A stretch of 64,000 nt of DNA from Saprospiraceae bacterium (lineage in GTDB: Bacteria; Bacteroidota; Bacteroidia; Chitinophagales; Saprospiraceae): NCBI GenBank assembly GCA_029263015.1, contig JAJCYI010000160.1:1-64000 (forward strand), given 5' to 3'. Under the pieces are notes generated by a model. The model made no database searches. It saw nothing but the letters and a program-made list of their open reading frames with translations, and was not told where the DNA came from. Shown here piece by piece: positions 26,477-34,747 of this stretch (position 1 is its first letter; each line of letters begins with the position of its first letter). The position numbers and the translations under genes are program-made.

Positions 26477-26717
26477 ACATGAGTCATCCCATAAGTAGAG
26501 TGTTTACATGCTGAAATTTTAGGTTTCAGCTTGATTTTGCTCAATTTCGTGCGTTTGAAAGATTTTATAAAGCATTCACAAAGAGTTTTGAAGTTGTAAT
26601 ATTTAAAATCTCTTTTCTCAAAATGCTCGTTTACCCCTGAAAATGCTGGTATTCGCCCGTTTTTTGGTCATTTTTGACCGAAAAACGTGTACACCTTACT
26701 TATGGGATGACTCATGT
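26477..26717. mobile_element. 241-bp inverted-repeat element (MITE-like)
   Basis: Left arm 26477-26503 (ACATGAGTCATCCCATAAGT...) and right arm 26691-26717 are 27-bp reverse complements with two mismatches. The core has no gene. It sits between mscL and the epimerase gene and ends 9 bp before the epimerase ATG, so it could alter that promoter. A CATG at each end might be a target-site duplication, but since CATG is palindromic this cannot be told from repeat sequence. Confidence 0.75.
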
Positions 26718-26726
26718 TGTATCCAT

Positions 26727-27725
26727 ATGAAAAAAAACTTCTACTGCATAGACGCCCACACCTGCGGCAATCCCGTCCGACTGGTGTCAGGCGGCGGCCC
26801 AATCTTAAAAGGTAAAACCATCGCCGACAAGCGCGTCCATTTCCTAGAAGAGTACGACTGGATTCGCAAAGGCTTGATGTTTGAGCCACGCGGACATGAT
26901 ATGATGTCAGGGAGCATTCTCTACCCTCCTGCAGATGAGGCCAACGACATTGCGGTGCTGTTCATCGAAACGAGCGGCTGTCTGCCCATGTGCGGCCACG
27001 GGACTATCGGAACAGTCACCATTGCCATTGAGCATGGTCTGATAACACCCAAGACGCCTGGTCAACTCCGAATGGAAACCCCCGCTGGGCTGATACAAAT
27101 TGAGTATGGCCAAGAAGGCAAAAAAGTAAAATGGGTACGCTTGACCAATGTCGCTTCCTTCCTCCACAGCACCGAACTAACAGTCGAGTGCCCTGTCCTC
27201 GGCGAATTGTTGGTGGATGTGGCATATGGCGGAAATTTTTACGCCATCGTTGACCCACAGAAAAATTTCAAGGGATTGGAGCATTATACGCCAGGTCAGC
27301 TGATTGCCTGGAGTCCGATTTTGCGGAAACGATTAAATGAAAAACACGAGTTTATTCACCCTGAGGACAACCGCATCAATGGCCTGAGCCATTTATTATG
27401 GACTGGCAAAACTATCAACCCTGAAGCACATGGCCGCAATGCTGTTTTTTACGGCGACAAAGCCATCGACCGATCGCCGTGTGGCACGGGGACTTCTGCT
27501 CGAATGGCGCAGTGGGCCGCCAAAGGGCAACTGAAAGTCGGTGATGAGTTCATTCACGAAAGCATTATCGGCAGTCAGTTTATTGGCCGGGTGGAGGCAA
27601 AAACGCAAGTGGGGGATTTTCCAGCAATCATTCCAAGTATCCAGGGTTGGGCGAAAATCACCGGGTACAATCACATCATCATTGACGAGGAAGACGATCC
27701 ATATGCGTTTGGGTTTCAGGTTTAG
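26727..27725 (+). CDS. 4-hydroxyproline 2-epimerase (proline racemase family)
   Basis: Cofactor-independent racemase that probably converts trans-4-hydroxy-L-proline to cis-4-hydroxy-D-proline. 332 residues from the ATG at 26727; the frame is open further up to 26643, but that part lies in the inverted-repeat element. Both catalytic cysteines are visible: Cys89 in GCLPMCGHGTIG and Cys252 in DRSPCGTGTSARMA. Their presence argues against trans-3-hydroxyproline dehydratase, which has a Thr in the second site. Gene context supports the role: the next gene encodes a D-amino-acid oxidoreductase. Proline racemase itself cannot be excluded. Confidence 0.88.
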   Translation: MKKNFYCIDAHTCGNPVRLVSGGGPILKGKTIADKRVHFLEEYDWIRKGLMFEPRGHDMMSGSILYPPADEANDIAVLFIETSGCLPMCGHGTIGTVTIAIEHGLITPKTPGQLRMETPAGLIQIEYGQEGKKVKWVRLTNVASFLHSTELTVECPVLGELLVDVAYGGNFYAIVDPQKNFKGLEHYTPGQLIAWSPILRKRLNEKHEFIHPEDNRINGLSHLLWTGKTINPEAHGRNAVFYGDKAIDRSPCGTGTSARMAQWAAKGQLKVGDEFIHESIIGSQFIGRVEAKTQVGDFPAIIPSIQGWAKITGYNHIIIDEEDDPYAFGFQV

Positions 27726-27735
27726 GGAGGGGTCA

Positions 27736-27939
27736 GGGGAGAGGGGTCAGGAGTCAGGGCTGTTAAGTTCTCGTTTTAAAATTTAAAATTTAAAATGATG
27801 AATTTAAAATGTAAAAATGGCCTGCACGTAAAATACTCGCCATCAGGTAGGTACGTGTGTCTGATTTTTACATTTATCATTTTACATTTTACATTAAAAC
27901 CCTTAGCACTTAACAGCCCTGCTCCTGACCCCTCTCCCC
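27736..27939. mobile_element. 204-bp inverted-repeat element made of heptamers
   Basis: Left arm 27736-27767 (GGGGAGAGGGGTCAGGAGTC...) and right arm 27909-27939 are reverse complements apart from one extra T. The centre also pairs partly (TTTAAAATTTAAAAT on the left, TTTACATTTTACATT on the right). Both arms and the core follow seven-base periods (GGGGTCA, GGAGTCA, TTTAAAA, TTTTACA). It fills the spacer between the epimerase and the oxidoreductase. Confidence 0.8.
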
Positions 27940-27952
27940 TCAAAAAAAAGAC

Positions 27953-29197
27953 ATGAAAATTAACATTGTTGGCGGCGGCATCATTGGTTTGTTCTCTGCA
28001 TACTACTTGCAGGAGGAAGGCCATGAGGTACATGTTTTCGATAAAGGAGATATGCTGGACGGGTGTTCCTATGGCAATGCGGGCATGATTACGCCCAGTC
28101 ATTTTGTGCCTTTGGCGGCGCCGGGTGTTGTCGCACAGGGCGTTCGGTGGATGTTCAATGCAAGTAGCCCATTTTATATAAAACCAAGATTGGATTTGGA
28201 GTTGGCACAGTGGCTTTGGCGATTTTACCGCTCGTGCAACAAACGGCAAGCAGAGGCAGTCATCCCCACACTGTTGGATTTTAATTTGGAAGGAAAAAAA
28301 CGGTATAATGATTTTTATAAAAATACCAAGCTGGATATTAAACTCGAAAACCGGGGTATATTGATGTTGTACAAAACCGCTAAAAAAGAAAAGGAAGAAC
28401 TGGAAACTGCGGAAAAAGCAACAACGTTCGGTCTGGAAACTAAACTATTAAATAAACAAGAAGTTAATGACTTTGAAACGGGCACGGAAACAAACGCGCT
28501 CGGAGGTGTTTTTTATCCTAGTGACGCATATTTATATCCCAATATTTTAATGAGGGAATTGATAAATTTATTAAAAATAAATGACGTTCAAATCCATACC
28601 AATAAGCCAATTAATAATTTCGAAAAAAAAGGAAATAAAATCACTGCTATATTTTCCAATAATGAAAAATACAGCGCCGAGGCCACTATCATTGCCACTG
28701 GAAGTTGGTCTGCCATATTGTTGAAAAAATTGGAAATAAGATTATTATTACAGGATGGTAAAGGCTATTCTGTCACTTATAGCAAGCCTAATGAAAAACC
28801 TAATATTGCGACCATATTATCAGAAGCAAAAATCGCGGTGACACCGATGGGCAACGACCTGCGATTTGGTGGCACACTGGAATTGGGCGGGCTGAACCCC
28901 CGCATCGACAAAACCAGGGTAAGAGGCATCATCAATTCCATTCCTCAATATTATCCGAATATTAAAGTGGATATGCCATCTGATGAAAAAACTTGGTTTG
29001 GCTACCGTCCCTGCTCCCCTGATGGCATGCCTTATATTGGTCGCTTAAAAGGATATGACAATTTGATTTTAGCAAGCGGACATGCAATGATGGGGCTGAG
29101 CTTGGGCCCTGCAACTGGGGCGATGGTAGCTGATTTATTATCAGGCAAAAATATCCGTGATGATTATTTGAAATTTTTTGACCCAAATCGGTTTTAG
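27953..29197 (+). CDS. FAD-dependent D-amino-acid oxidoreductase (likely cis-4-hydroxy-D-proline oxidase)
   Basis: DadA-like flavoprotein of 414 residues. The N-terminal dinucleotide fold is INIVGGGIIGLFSAYYLQ (GGGIIG at 7-12), followed by FDKGDMLDGCSYGNAGMITP. The C-terminal FAD block is WFGYRPCSPDGMPYIGRL and GHAMMGLSLGPATGAMVADL. It lies in the same direction after the epimerase, so it most likely oxidises the epimerised hydroxyproline to a pyrroline carboxylate. The later steps (deaminase, dehydratase, semialdehyde dehydrogenase) are not in the window. The stop codon lies at the edge of the next inverted-repeat element. Confidence 0.85.
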   Translation: MKINIVGGGIIGLFSAYYLQEEGHEVHVFDKGDMLDGCSYGNAGMITPSHFVPLAAPGVVAQGVRWMFNASSPFYIKPRLDLELAQWLWRFYRSCNKRQAEAVIPTLLDFNLEGKKRYNDFYKNTKLDIKLENRGILMLYKTAKKEKEELETAEKATTFGLETKLLNKQEVNDFETGTETNALGGVFYPSDAYLYPNILMRELINLLKINDVQIHTNKPINNFEKKGNKITAIFSNNEKYSAEATIIATGSWSAILLKKLEIRLLLQDGKGYSVTYSKPNEKPNIATILSEAKIAVTPMGNDLRFGGTLELGGLNPRIDKTRVRGIINSIPQYYPNIKVDMPSDEKTWFGYRPCSPDGMPYIGRLKGYDNLILASGHAMMGLSLGPATGAMVADLLSGKNIRDDYLKFFDPNRF

Positions 29198-29349
29198 AGC
29201 ATGTCTAGTTTTTATTTGAACTGAGAATCAATGATTTAGGATGATGGCATAGAATTAATGAGAAAATTTATCGGGATAAATGACCGAGTTAATTCGAAGT
29301 CAGCGCCTAAAGCGTTGTTTGTCAGGAAAAAGAAAAACTAGACATGCTC
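29197..29349. mobile_element. 153-bp element with perfect 17-bp terminal inverted repeats
   Basis: GAGCATGTCTAGTTTTT (29197-29213) and AAAAACTAGACATGCTC (29333-29349) are exact reverse complements. The core holds no gene. The left end touches the oxidoreductase stop codon. A TAG lies just outside each end. It looks like a non-autonomous transposon remnant; no transposase is present in the window. From 29350 to the next start at 29458 nothing else is evident. Confidence 0.7.
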
Positions 29350-29457
29350 GTAGAAGCGAAATGATTTGAAAGTCTGATTTGGGGATTTTTAAACTTAAAG
29401 AAATAAGGACGCCAGGCTTAGAAAACAGTTCCTTACCTTTACTCCAAAACATCCACC

Positions 29458-30477
29458 ATGCCTGTCAGTCGTTTATATTTTTATTTAATTATTGTGGTTT
29501 ATTCCTGTCAGTCAGAGCAACAACAGAACATTCCCTCACCAAAAGACGGCATGGCATACATTCCCGCTGGCACACTCAACATGGGCGGCGACAACAAACA
29601 GGCTGACGGTGACGAATACCCCAAACACAAGGTCGTCATTAATGCTTTTTGGATGGACGAGACCGAAGTCACCAACCGCCAATTTCAAGAATTTGTGGAA
29701 GCTACTGATTATGTGACGATCGCCGAACGCCCAATCGTTTGGGAAGAAATAGCCAAAGACCTACCACCCGGCACACCACCCCCACCCGATAGCCTACTCC
29801 AACCAGGGGCACTCGTTTTCAAAGCAACCGACACGCCCGTCAGTTACAACGATCCATCGCAATGGTGGGAGTGGGTCATTGGAGCAGACTGGGAACACCC
29901 TGAAGGCCCAGCCAGCGACATCACTAATCGCATGGATCATCCTGTGGTACAAGTAGCCTGGGAAGATGCAGTTGCTTATGCAAAATGGGCTGGCAAGCGC
30001 CTACCTACCGAAGCCGAATGGGAATGGGCTGCCCGCGGCGGATTGGAAAATAAAATCTACTCGTGGGGAAATGAAGACGTGAACAAAGGTGAACTTAAAG
30101 CCAATTTTTGGCAGGGCATTTTTCCTTATCAAAACGAGATTAAAGATGGTTTTTTTGCCAGTGCTCCAGTAAAGTCATTCCCTCCAAATGGGTATGGTCT
30201 TTATGAAATGTCCGGTAACGTCTGGGAATGGTGCAACGACTGGTACCACTATAATTATTACGCCGATGAAGCTGCCAAATCCCCCAACCCAAAAGGCCCT
30301 TCTGATAGTTTCGATCCTCAAATGCCCTATACCCAACAGCGCTCCATGCGGGGCGGCTCCTTCCTTTGCAACGATGATTTTTGTTCTGGTTATCGCAATG
30401 CCAGGCGTATGAAATCAAGCCCTGACACGGGGTTGAGCCATACGGGTTTTCGGTGTGTGGTAAATGGTAAATGGTGA
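29458..30477 (+). CDS. Formylglycine-generating enzyme (SUMF1 family lipoprotein)
   Basis: Oxidises a Cys in sulfatases to formylglycine (family role). 339 residues; the signal ends in VVYSC with lipidation predicted at Cys17. The FGE-sulfatase domain starts with MAYIPAGTLNMGGDN and continues with VTNRQFQEFVEATDY, WAGKRLPTEAEWEWAARGG and SGNVWEWCNDWYHYNY. The two active-site cysteines of true FGE are present as C304 and C309 in GGSFLCNDDFCSGYR. Many Bacteroidota SUMF1 paralogues, such as the gliding GldJ/GldK type, lack them. No sulfatase gene is in the window. The stop codon lies inside a heptamer array. Confidence 0.88.
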   Translation: MPVSRLYFYLIIVVYSCQSEQQQNIPSPKDGMAYIPAGTLNMGGDNKQADGDEYPKHKVVINAFWMDETEVTNRQFQEFVEATDYVTIAERPIVWEEIAKDLPPGTPPPPDSLLQPGALVFKATDTPVSYNDPSQWWEWVIGADWEHPEGPASDITNRMDHPVVQVAWEDAVAYAKWAGKRLPTEAEWEWAARGGLENKIYSWGNEDVNKGELKANFWQGIFPYQNEIKDGFFASAPVKSFPPNGYGLYEMSGNVWEWCNDWYHYNYYADEAAKSPNPKGPSDSFDPQMPYTQQRSMRGGSFLCNDDFCSGYRNARRMKSSPDTGLSHTGFRCVVNGKW

Positions 30478-30534
30478 ATGGTAAATGGTGAATGGTGAAT
30501 GGTGAATGTAAAATGTAAAATGTAAAATGTAAAA
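30458..30534. repeat. Eleven contiguous heptamers spanning a stop and a start codon
   Basis: Units TGGTAAA x2, TGGTGAA, TGGTAAA, TGGTGAA x3, then TGTAAAA x4 run without a gap. The FGE stop codon (30475-30477) lies in the third unit, and the last unit's final A is the first base of the next gene's ATG. Confidence 0.95.
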
Positions 30535-31313
30535 TGAAACGATACCACTTATTTGAGTTTGAAGACCTTTCTTGGTTTCCAAAATTTATAAGGGACTACG
30601 GAACCGATTTCCTGGAATTTATTTCCAATAAAGCCGATTTTTATAAAGAAATAATTCCTGTATTAAAAAAAGGTATTTCAAAAAGTGGACAAAAAAAAAT
30701 AATAGATCTGGCCTCTGGCGGAGGAGGTGGTTGGAAAAAGATTTCGAGTAGGTTAAAAGAAGAGATTCCAGGAATAAAAATTACGTTAACAGATTTTTAT
30801 CCAAATGAAAAAGCATTTAAAAAAATGCTTAAACATGATCGGGAAATGTTCTTTTATGTTCCTGAAAAAATAAATGCATTAGATGTTCCAAAACAATTAA
30901 TAGGGTTAAGAACACAATTTCTTTCATTCCATCATTTTAAATATAATGACGCAAAAAAAATATTACAAAACGCCGTGGACAACAATATGTCGATCGCCAT
31001 ATTCGAAGCACAGGAACGGAACATGGCCAATGTTTTAAAAAACATGTTTTCCCCGATTATGGTGTTGTTTGCCACTCCTTTTATCCGGCCATTTAATTTA
31101 GGGAGATTAATATTTACTTATTTAATTCCCATTGTACCATTGTTCATCTTATGGGACGGTGTGGTTTCTGTTCTGCGCACCTATACTTTGGAAGAAATGA
31201 AAAGTATGACCCACGAATTAAATAATCGGCTCCGGTATAAATGGGAAATTGAAAAAATAGAGGATGGCCCGATTACGATATTGTATTTATTGGGGTATCC
31301 AAAAAAGAGTTGA
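30534..31313 (+). CDS. SAM-methyltransferase-like protein with a hydrophobic segment
   Basis: 259 residues. Residues 57-67 (IDLASGGGGGW) look like motif I of class I methyltransferases, followed by ITLTDFYPNEKAF, where the acidic residue would bind SAM ribose. About residues 165-215 hold two hydrophobic stretches (MFSPIMVLFATPFI and LIFTYLIPIVPLFILW), unusual for a soluble methyltransferase, so it may be a peripheral or integral membrane protein. The ATG at 30534 overlaps a heptamer array. The YceI gene begins 5 bp after the stop codon, so the two are probably co-transcribed. The substrate is unknown. Confidence 0.75.
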   Translation: MKRYHLFEFEDLSWFPKFIRDYGTDFLEFISNKADFYKEIIPVLKKGISKSGQKKIIDLASGGGGGWKKISSRLKEEIPGIKITLTDFYPNEKAFKKMLKHDREMFFYVPEKINALDVPKQLIGLRTQFLSFHHFKYNDAKKILQNAVDNNMSIAIFEAQERNMANVLKNMFSPIMVLFATPFIRPFNLGRLIFTYLIPIVPLFILWDGVVSVLRTYTLEEMKSMTHELNNRLRYKWEIEKIEDGPITILYLLGYPKKS

Positions 31314-31318
31314 TTATT

Positions 31319-31987
31319 ATGAAATCCATTTCTATTTGCCTTTTTATTTTCGTTCTCTTCTCCAGTTGCACTACTAATATCAATAATAAAAAGGCTTCTA
31401 TTGACAATACGGCTGTTGCCTTATCTGGTCAAAAAACAAATCCCGACAGCCTATATTCAAGAATGTTGAAATCGTATGCCGACACGACACATTCATCTAT
31501 TCAATTTCGGGCAAGGCACAGTGGTGTGTACGACGTAATTGGATGGATACCCAGTTTTAGTATAAATATGGAAGGACAGCGAAAGGATTTTACAGATGTA
31601 ACTGTGGAGGCTAAAGCTGACCTCCGAACAGTAGTTATGCCCAATATGGGGATGGCCGGCAATTTACAGGGCATGTTTGATACTGAAAGTTATCCTTACG
31701 CCTATTTCAAAAGTAAAAGCATTGAAAATATTAAAGGCAATACTTTCCAACTTATTGGAGACATGACGATAAAAGAGGTCACTAAAGAAATAGCATTGGA
31801 AATTCAATTCAATGGATTTGGGCATCCTTTAAATTTTGGCGTACCCGGATTCACAGTGGACGGAAAATTCAGCCGTTTCGACTTCGGCATAGGAGAGCCG
31901 GATGTCTCCGATTTTTCAGAAGGCCACCCCCTAATCGGTGACACTATTTATTTCAAATCAAATTTGCGGTTCTTTTTTGATGTATAA
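31319..31987 (+). CDS. YceI family lipoprotein
   Basis: Exported lipocalin-like protein that probably binds a long polyisoprenoid or similar lipid. 222 residues from the ATG at 31319; a TTG at 31310 would add three residues. The signal ends in FVLFSSC with lipidation at Cys17. The YceI core is visible: SIQFRARHSGVYDVIGWIPS, FDTESYPYAYFKSKSI and VTKEIALEIQFNGFG. It is preceded by the methyltransferase-like gene with a 5-bp gap. Confidence 0.88.
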   Translation: MKSISICLFIFVLFSSCTTNINNKKASIDNTAVALSGQKTNPDSLYSRMLKSYADTTHSSIQFRARHSGVYDVIGWIPSFSINMEGQRKDFTDVTVEAKADLRTVVMPNMGMAGNLQGMFDTESYPYAYFKSKSIENIKGNTFQLIGDMTIKEVTKEIALEIQFNGFGHPLNFGVPGFTVDGKFSRFDFGIGEPDVSDFSEGHPLIGDTIYFKSNLRFFFDV

Positions 31988-32191
31988 ATTGCAAAAGCCC
32001 TCCTCCCCTTCCATCTCTATACCGGACACCCTTCGTCCAATACTGAACACCAAATCGGATTTTAGACATATCAAACTTGCACGTAAATAGCTGATTTTTA
32101 ATAAATTAAACCAAATGGCACAGCCGTTGAGATAATTGGAGTGGGCAAAAAAGCGTAAAGCCCGTTTTACTAAAATCAACACTTCCCGATC

Positions 32192-34639
32192 ATGTTTAGA
32201 AATCACCTTACTATCGCATGGCGACAGATCATCAAACGCAAAAGCTACTCTCTTCTCAATATTCTGGGATTGGCTATAGGCATCGCAAGCTGTCTCCTCA
32301 TCCTTTATTTTGTACTTTACGAAAGGAGTTATGATAACTTCCATGAAAAAGGGAGCAACATCTATCGCTTGCGCCTCGACAGTTACCAAAATGGGGAATT
32401 GGCTTATCAATCAGCCACTGTTTTTCCTGCCTTTGCCCCAACACTAAAATCCGATTTTCCAGAAATCGTGGAATCTTGCCGAATCCATGATGCCGAAATG
32501 GTGATGACCAACCCTGTAAGCCGAACCAAATTTTCGGAGCGTAAAGGCTACTATGCGGATCCTTCATTTTTGCAAATATTTGATTTACCAATGTTGAGCG
32601 GGGATCCTGCTACTGCACTGAGCGGCCCCGATAAGATCATTTTATCAAAAGCAATGGCCACTAAATATTTTGGAGGAACAGATGTGATTGGCAAACAAGT
32701 CATGGTGAAAGATCCCGACCTTATTCAATACTACGAAGTGACCGGTGTTTTTGAAAACTACCCTGCCAACTCGCATTTGAAGCTTGACTATTTGGTGTCT
32801 TATGAAACGCTTTCCAAGATTGTAGCCCAAGTTTGGCAGGATACAACTGACGCCACTAATACAAGCTGGGGATGGTACGATTTCTATACTTATCTGGAAT
32901 TTGAGCCAGGCACCGATGTGGCTGAGGTTAAATCAAAACTTCCCGCTTTTGTCGACAAATACATCAACGAACCCCGCCGGGAAAGAGGCTCCACTACTGA
33001 AAATTCAATCGACATCATGCCGATGCAGGACATCCACCTGTATTCCAATATCAACCAAGAAGCGGAAGTCAATGGCGATGGGAAAGCGGTATCGCTGTTG
33101 TTATTGGTGGCATTTTTCATTCTTGCAATTGCCTGGATCAATTATGTGAATCTCGCTACGGCGCGTTCGCTGGAACGTTCCAAAGAAGTTGGGCTACGAA
33201 AAGTTTTGGGGGCAGAAAGGAAACAGTTGATTGTCCAGTTCCTTACCGAAAGTTTGTTGTTGAACTTTGGTGCTTTCCTTTTCGCCTTGATGATCGTGCA
33301 GGTTGCCCTGCCTTTTTTCCAAAATGCCTTTGGGTTCCCCACTACGTCTGTACTTGCCAATAATCCGGGTTTTGTAATAGCAGCTGTTGCCGCATTTCTG
33401 ACTGGGGCTGTTTTGTCAGGAATCTATCCTGCTTTTGTGCTATCCGGTTTCCGGCCTGTTACAGTTTTAAAAGGGCTTTTTAAAAATTCTGCGCACGGCA
33501 TAGCGCTGCGCAAGGGCTTGATTGTTTTTCAATTTGTTACTTCTATCGCCCTTATCGTAGGGACCATGATCGTGTATAAGCAGTTGCAGTTTATGCGAAA
33601 CCAAAACCTGGGTGTCAATATTGAACAAACCCTGGTGGTGCCTGGCCCGGATACCGTATTGGATTCACTCTACGGCGGCCAGTACAAGCCTTTCAAAATG
33701 GAGTCGTTGCAAATACCGGGGGTAAATAATTTGACCTCTTCAGCGTATGTGCCTGGCGATGAAATATATTGGACAAATGGTGCAAAATGGCTGAACCCTG
33801 AAACCACCTCATCCACCATTTATACACAGGGAATTGATGAAACTTTTTTAGAAGCATATGATCTTGGGTTAGTTGCTGGCCGCAACTTTTCAAAAGAAAG
33901 AGGAGAGGACGACCGCGCATGTTTACTCAACAAAAAAGCAGCATCCCTTCTTGGCTTTCCTTCTCCTGAAGAGGCTATTGGAGAGAAGGTACAGCGAGGC
34001 GGGGACACCCTCACCGTGGCAGGGATCACCAACGATTTTCATCATCTGGGTTTACAAAAAGCCATTGATCCTATCATCTTCCTTTATCGCCCTGAGGCAC
34101 GAAGTTATTATTCGATGAAAATAGAAGCAGGGCAAAACATGCAAGCGATCATTGCTGCAGTGCAACAAAATTGGAACCGACATTTCCCCGACGATCCTTT
34201 CAGTTATTTTTTCCTCGATGAATTTTTTAACCGCCAGTACCAGGCCGATATGCTATTTGGAAAAGTATTTACCTTTTTTGCCCTATTGGCTATTTTTGTT
34301 GCCTCGCTTGGACTTTTTGGTCTTTCCTCCTATGATGTATTGCAGCGAACCAAAGAAATCGGCATCCGAAAAGTACTCGGTGCTACCACAACTGGTTTGG
34401 TGGGCTTGCTCTCTAAAGATTTTTTGAAACTTATCGTTGTCGCTCTGGCAATCGCTTCGCCCATCGCTTGGTATTTCATGGACAAGTGGTTGGCAGATTT
34501 TGCTTATCGGATCAACATCGGTTGGTGGGTATTCGCGCTAGCCGGTGTGCTATCTGTGTCAGTCGCTTTTATTACCGTGAGTTTGCAGAGCGTAAAAGCG
34601 GCGCTGGCAAATCCTATAAAGAGTTTGCGGAGCGAGTGA
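32192..34639 (+). CDS. ABC transporter permease, MacB/FtsX type (first copy)
   Basis: Inner-membrane permease of 815 residues with two MacB-periplasmic-core/FtsX repeats. The N-terminal block is HLTIAWRQIIKRKSYSLLN, the first FtsX domain at about 285-420 has NYVNLATARSLERSKEVGLR, and the second at about 690-815 has QRTKEIGIRKVLGATTTG. There is no ATPase gene nearby, so it must use an ATPase from elsewhere or be regulated as an orphan. It is the same length as the copy at 57287-59734 but clearly diverged. Substrate unknown; such paralogues are numerous in Bacteroidota. Confidence 0.92.
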   Translation: MFRNHLTIAWRQIIKRKSYSLLNILGLAIGIASCLLILYFVLYERSYDNFHEKGSNIYRLRLDSYQNGELAYQSATVFPAFAPTLKSDFPEIVESCRIHDAEMVMTNPVSRTKFSERKGYYADPSFLQIFDLPMLSGDPATALSGPDKIILSKAMATKYFGGTDVIGKQVMVKDPDLIQYYEVTGVFENYPANSHLKLDYLVSYETLSKIVAQVWQDTTDATNTSWGWYDFYTYLEFEPGTDVAEVKSKLPAFVDKYINEPRRERGSTTENSIDIMPMQDIHLYSNINQEAEVNGDGKAVSLLLLVAFFILAIAWINYVNLATARSLERSKEVGLRKVLGAERKQLIVQFLTESLLLNFGAFLFALMIVQVALPFFQNAFGFPTTSVLANNPGFVIAAVAAFLTGAVLSGIYPAFVLSGFRPVTVLKGLFKNSAHGIALRKGLIVFQFVTSIALIVGTMIVYKQLQFMRNQNLGVNIEQTLVVPGPDTVLDSLYGGQYKPFKMESLQIPGVNNLTSSAYVPGDEIYWTNGAKWLNPETTSSTIYTQGIDETFLEAYDLGLVAGRNFSKERGEDDRACLLNKKAASLLGFPSPEEAIGEKVQRGGDTLTVAGITNDFHHLGLQKAIDPIIFLYRPEARSYYSMKIEAGQNMQAIIAAVQQNWNRHFPDDPFSYFFLDEFFNRQYQADMLFGKVFTFFALLAIFVASLGLFGLSSYDVLQRTKEIGIRKVLGATTTGLVGLLSKDFLKLIVVALAIASPIAWYFMDKWLADFAYRINIGWWVFALAGVLSVSVAFITVSLQSVKAALANPIKSLRSE

Positions 34640-34665
34640 TACATGGTAGATATGCCACAAAAAAG

Positions 34666-34688
34666 CGCTGTGGCACAGAGCCACAGCG
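34666..34688. terminator. Bidirectional terminator between convergent genes
   Basis: CGCTGTGGC pairs with GCCACAGCG around ACAGA. On the minus strand it is followed by a run of six T (after the PepSY-like gene); on the plus strand by TTTGG (after the permease). Confidence 0.75.
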
Positions 34689-34747
34689 TTTGGTTAGGAA
34701 CCCTTGCCTGAAAAGGGTGTATATGAAAAAAGTATTGATTCAAATTG

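Noticed and set aside
26643-26726. Longer N-terminus for the epimerase
   Set aside because: The extra codons lie in the inverted-repeat element and are absent from the expected protein start, MKKNFYCIDAHTCG.
30458-30534. Heptamer arrays considered as CRISPR or VNTR-type spacer arrays
   Set aside because: Units are contiguous with no spacers and no cas genes nearby, so this is not CRISPR.
31958-32410. 150-codon minus-strand frame between YceI and the first permease
   Set aside because: It overlaps the start of a clear permease gene and the YceI end; no plausible protein.
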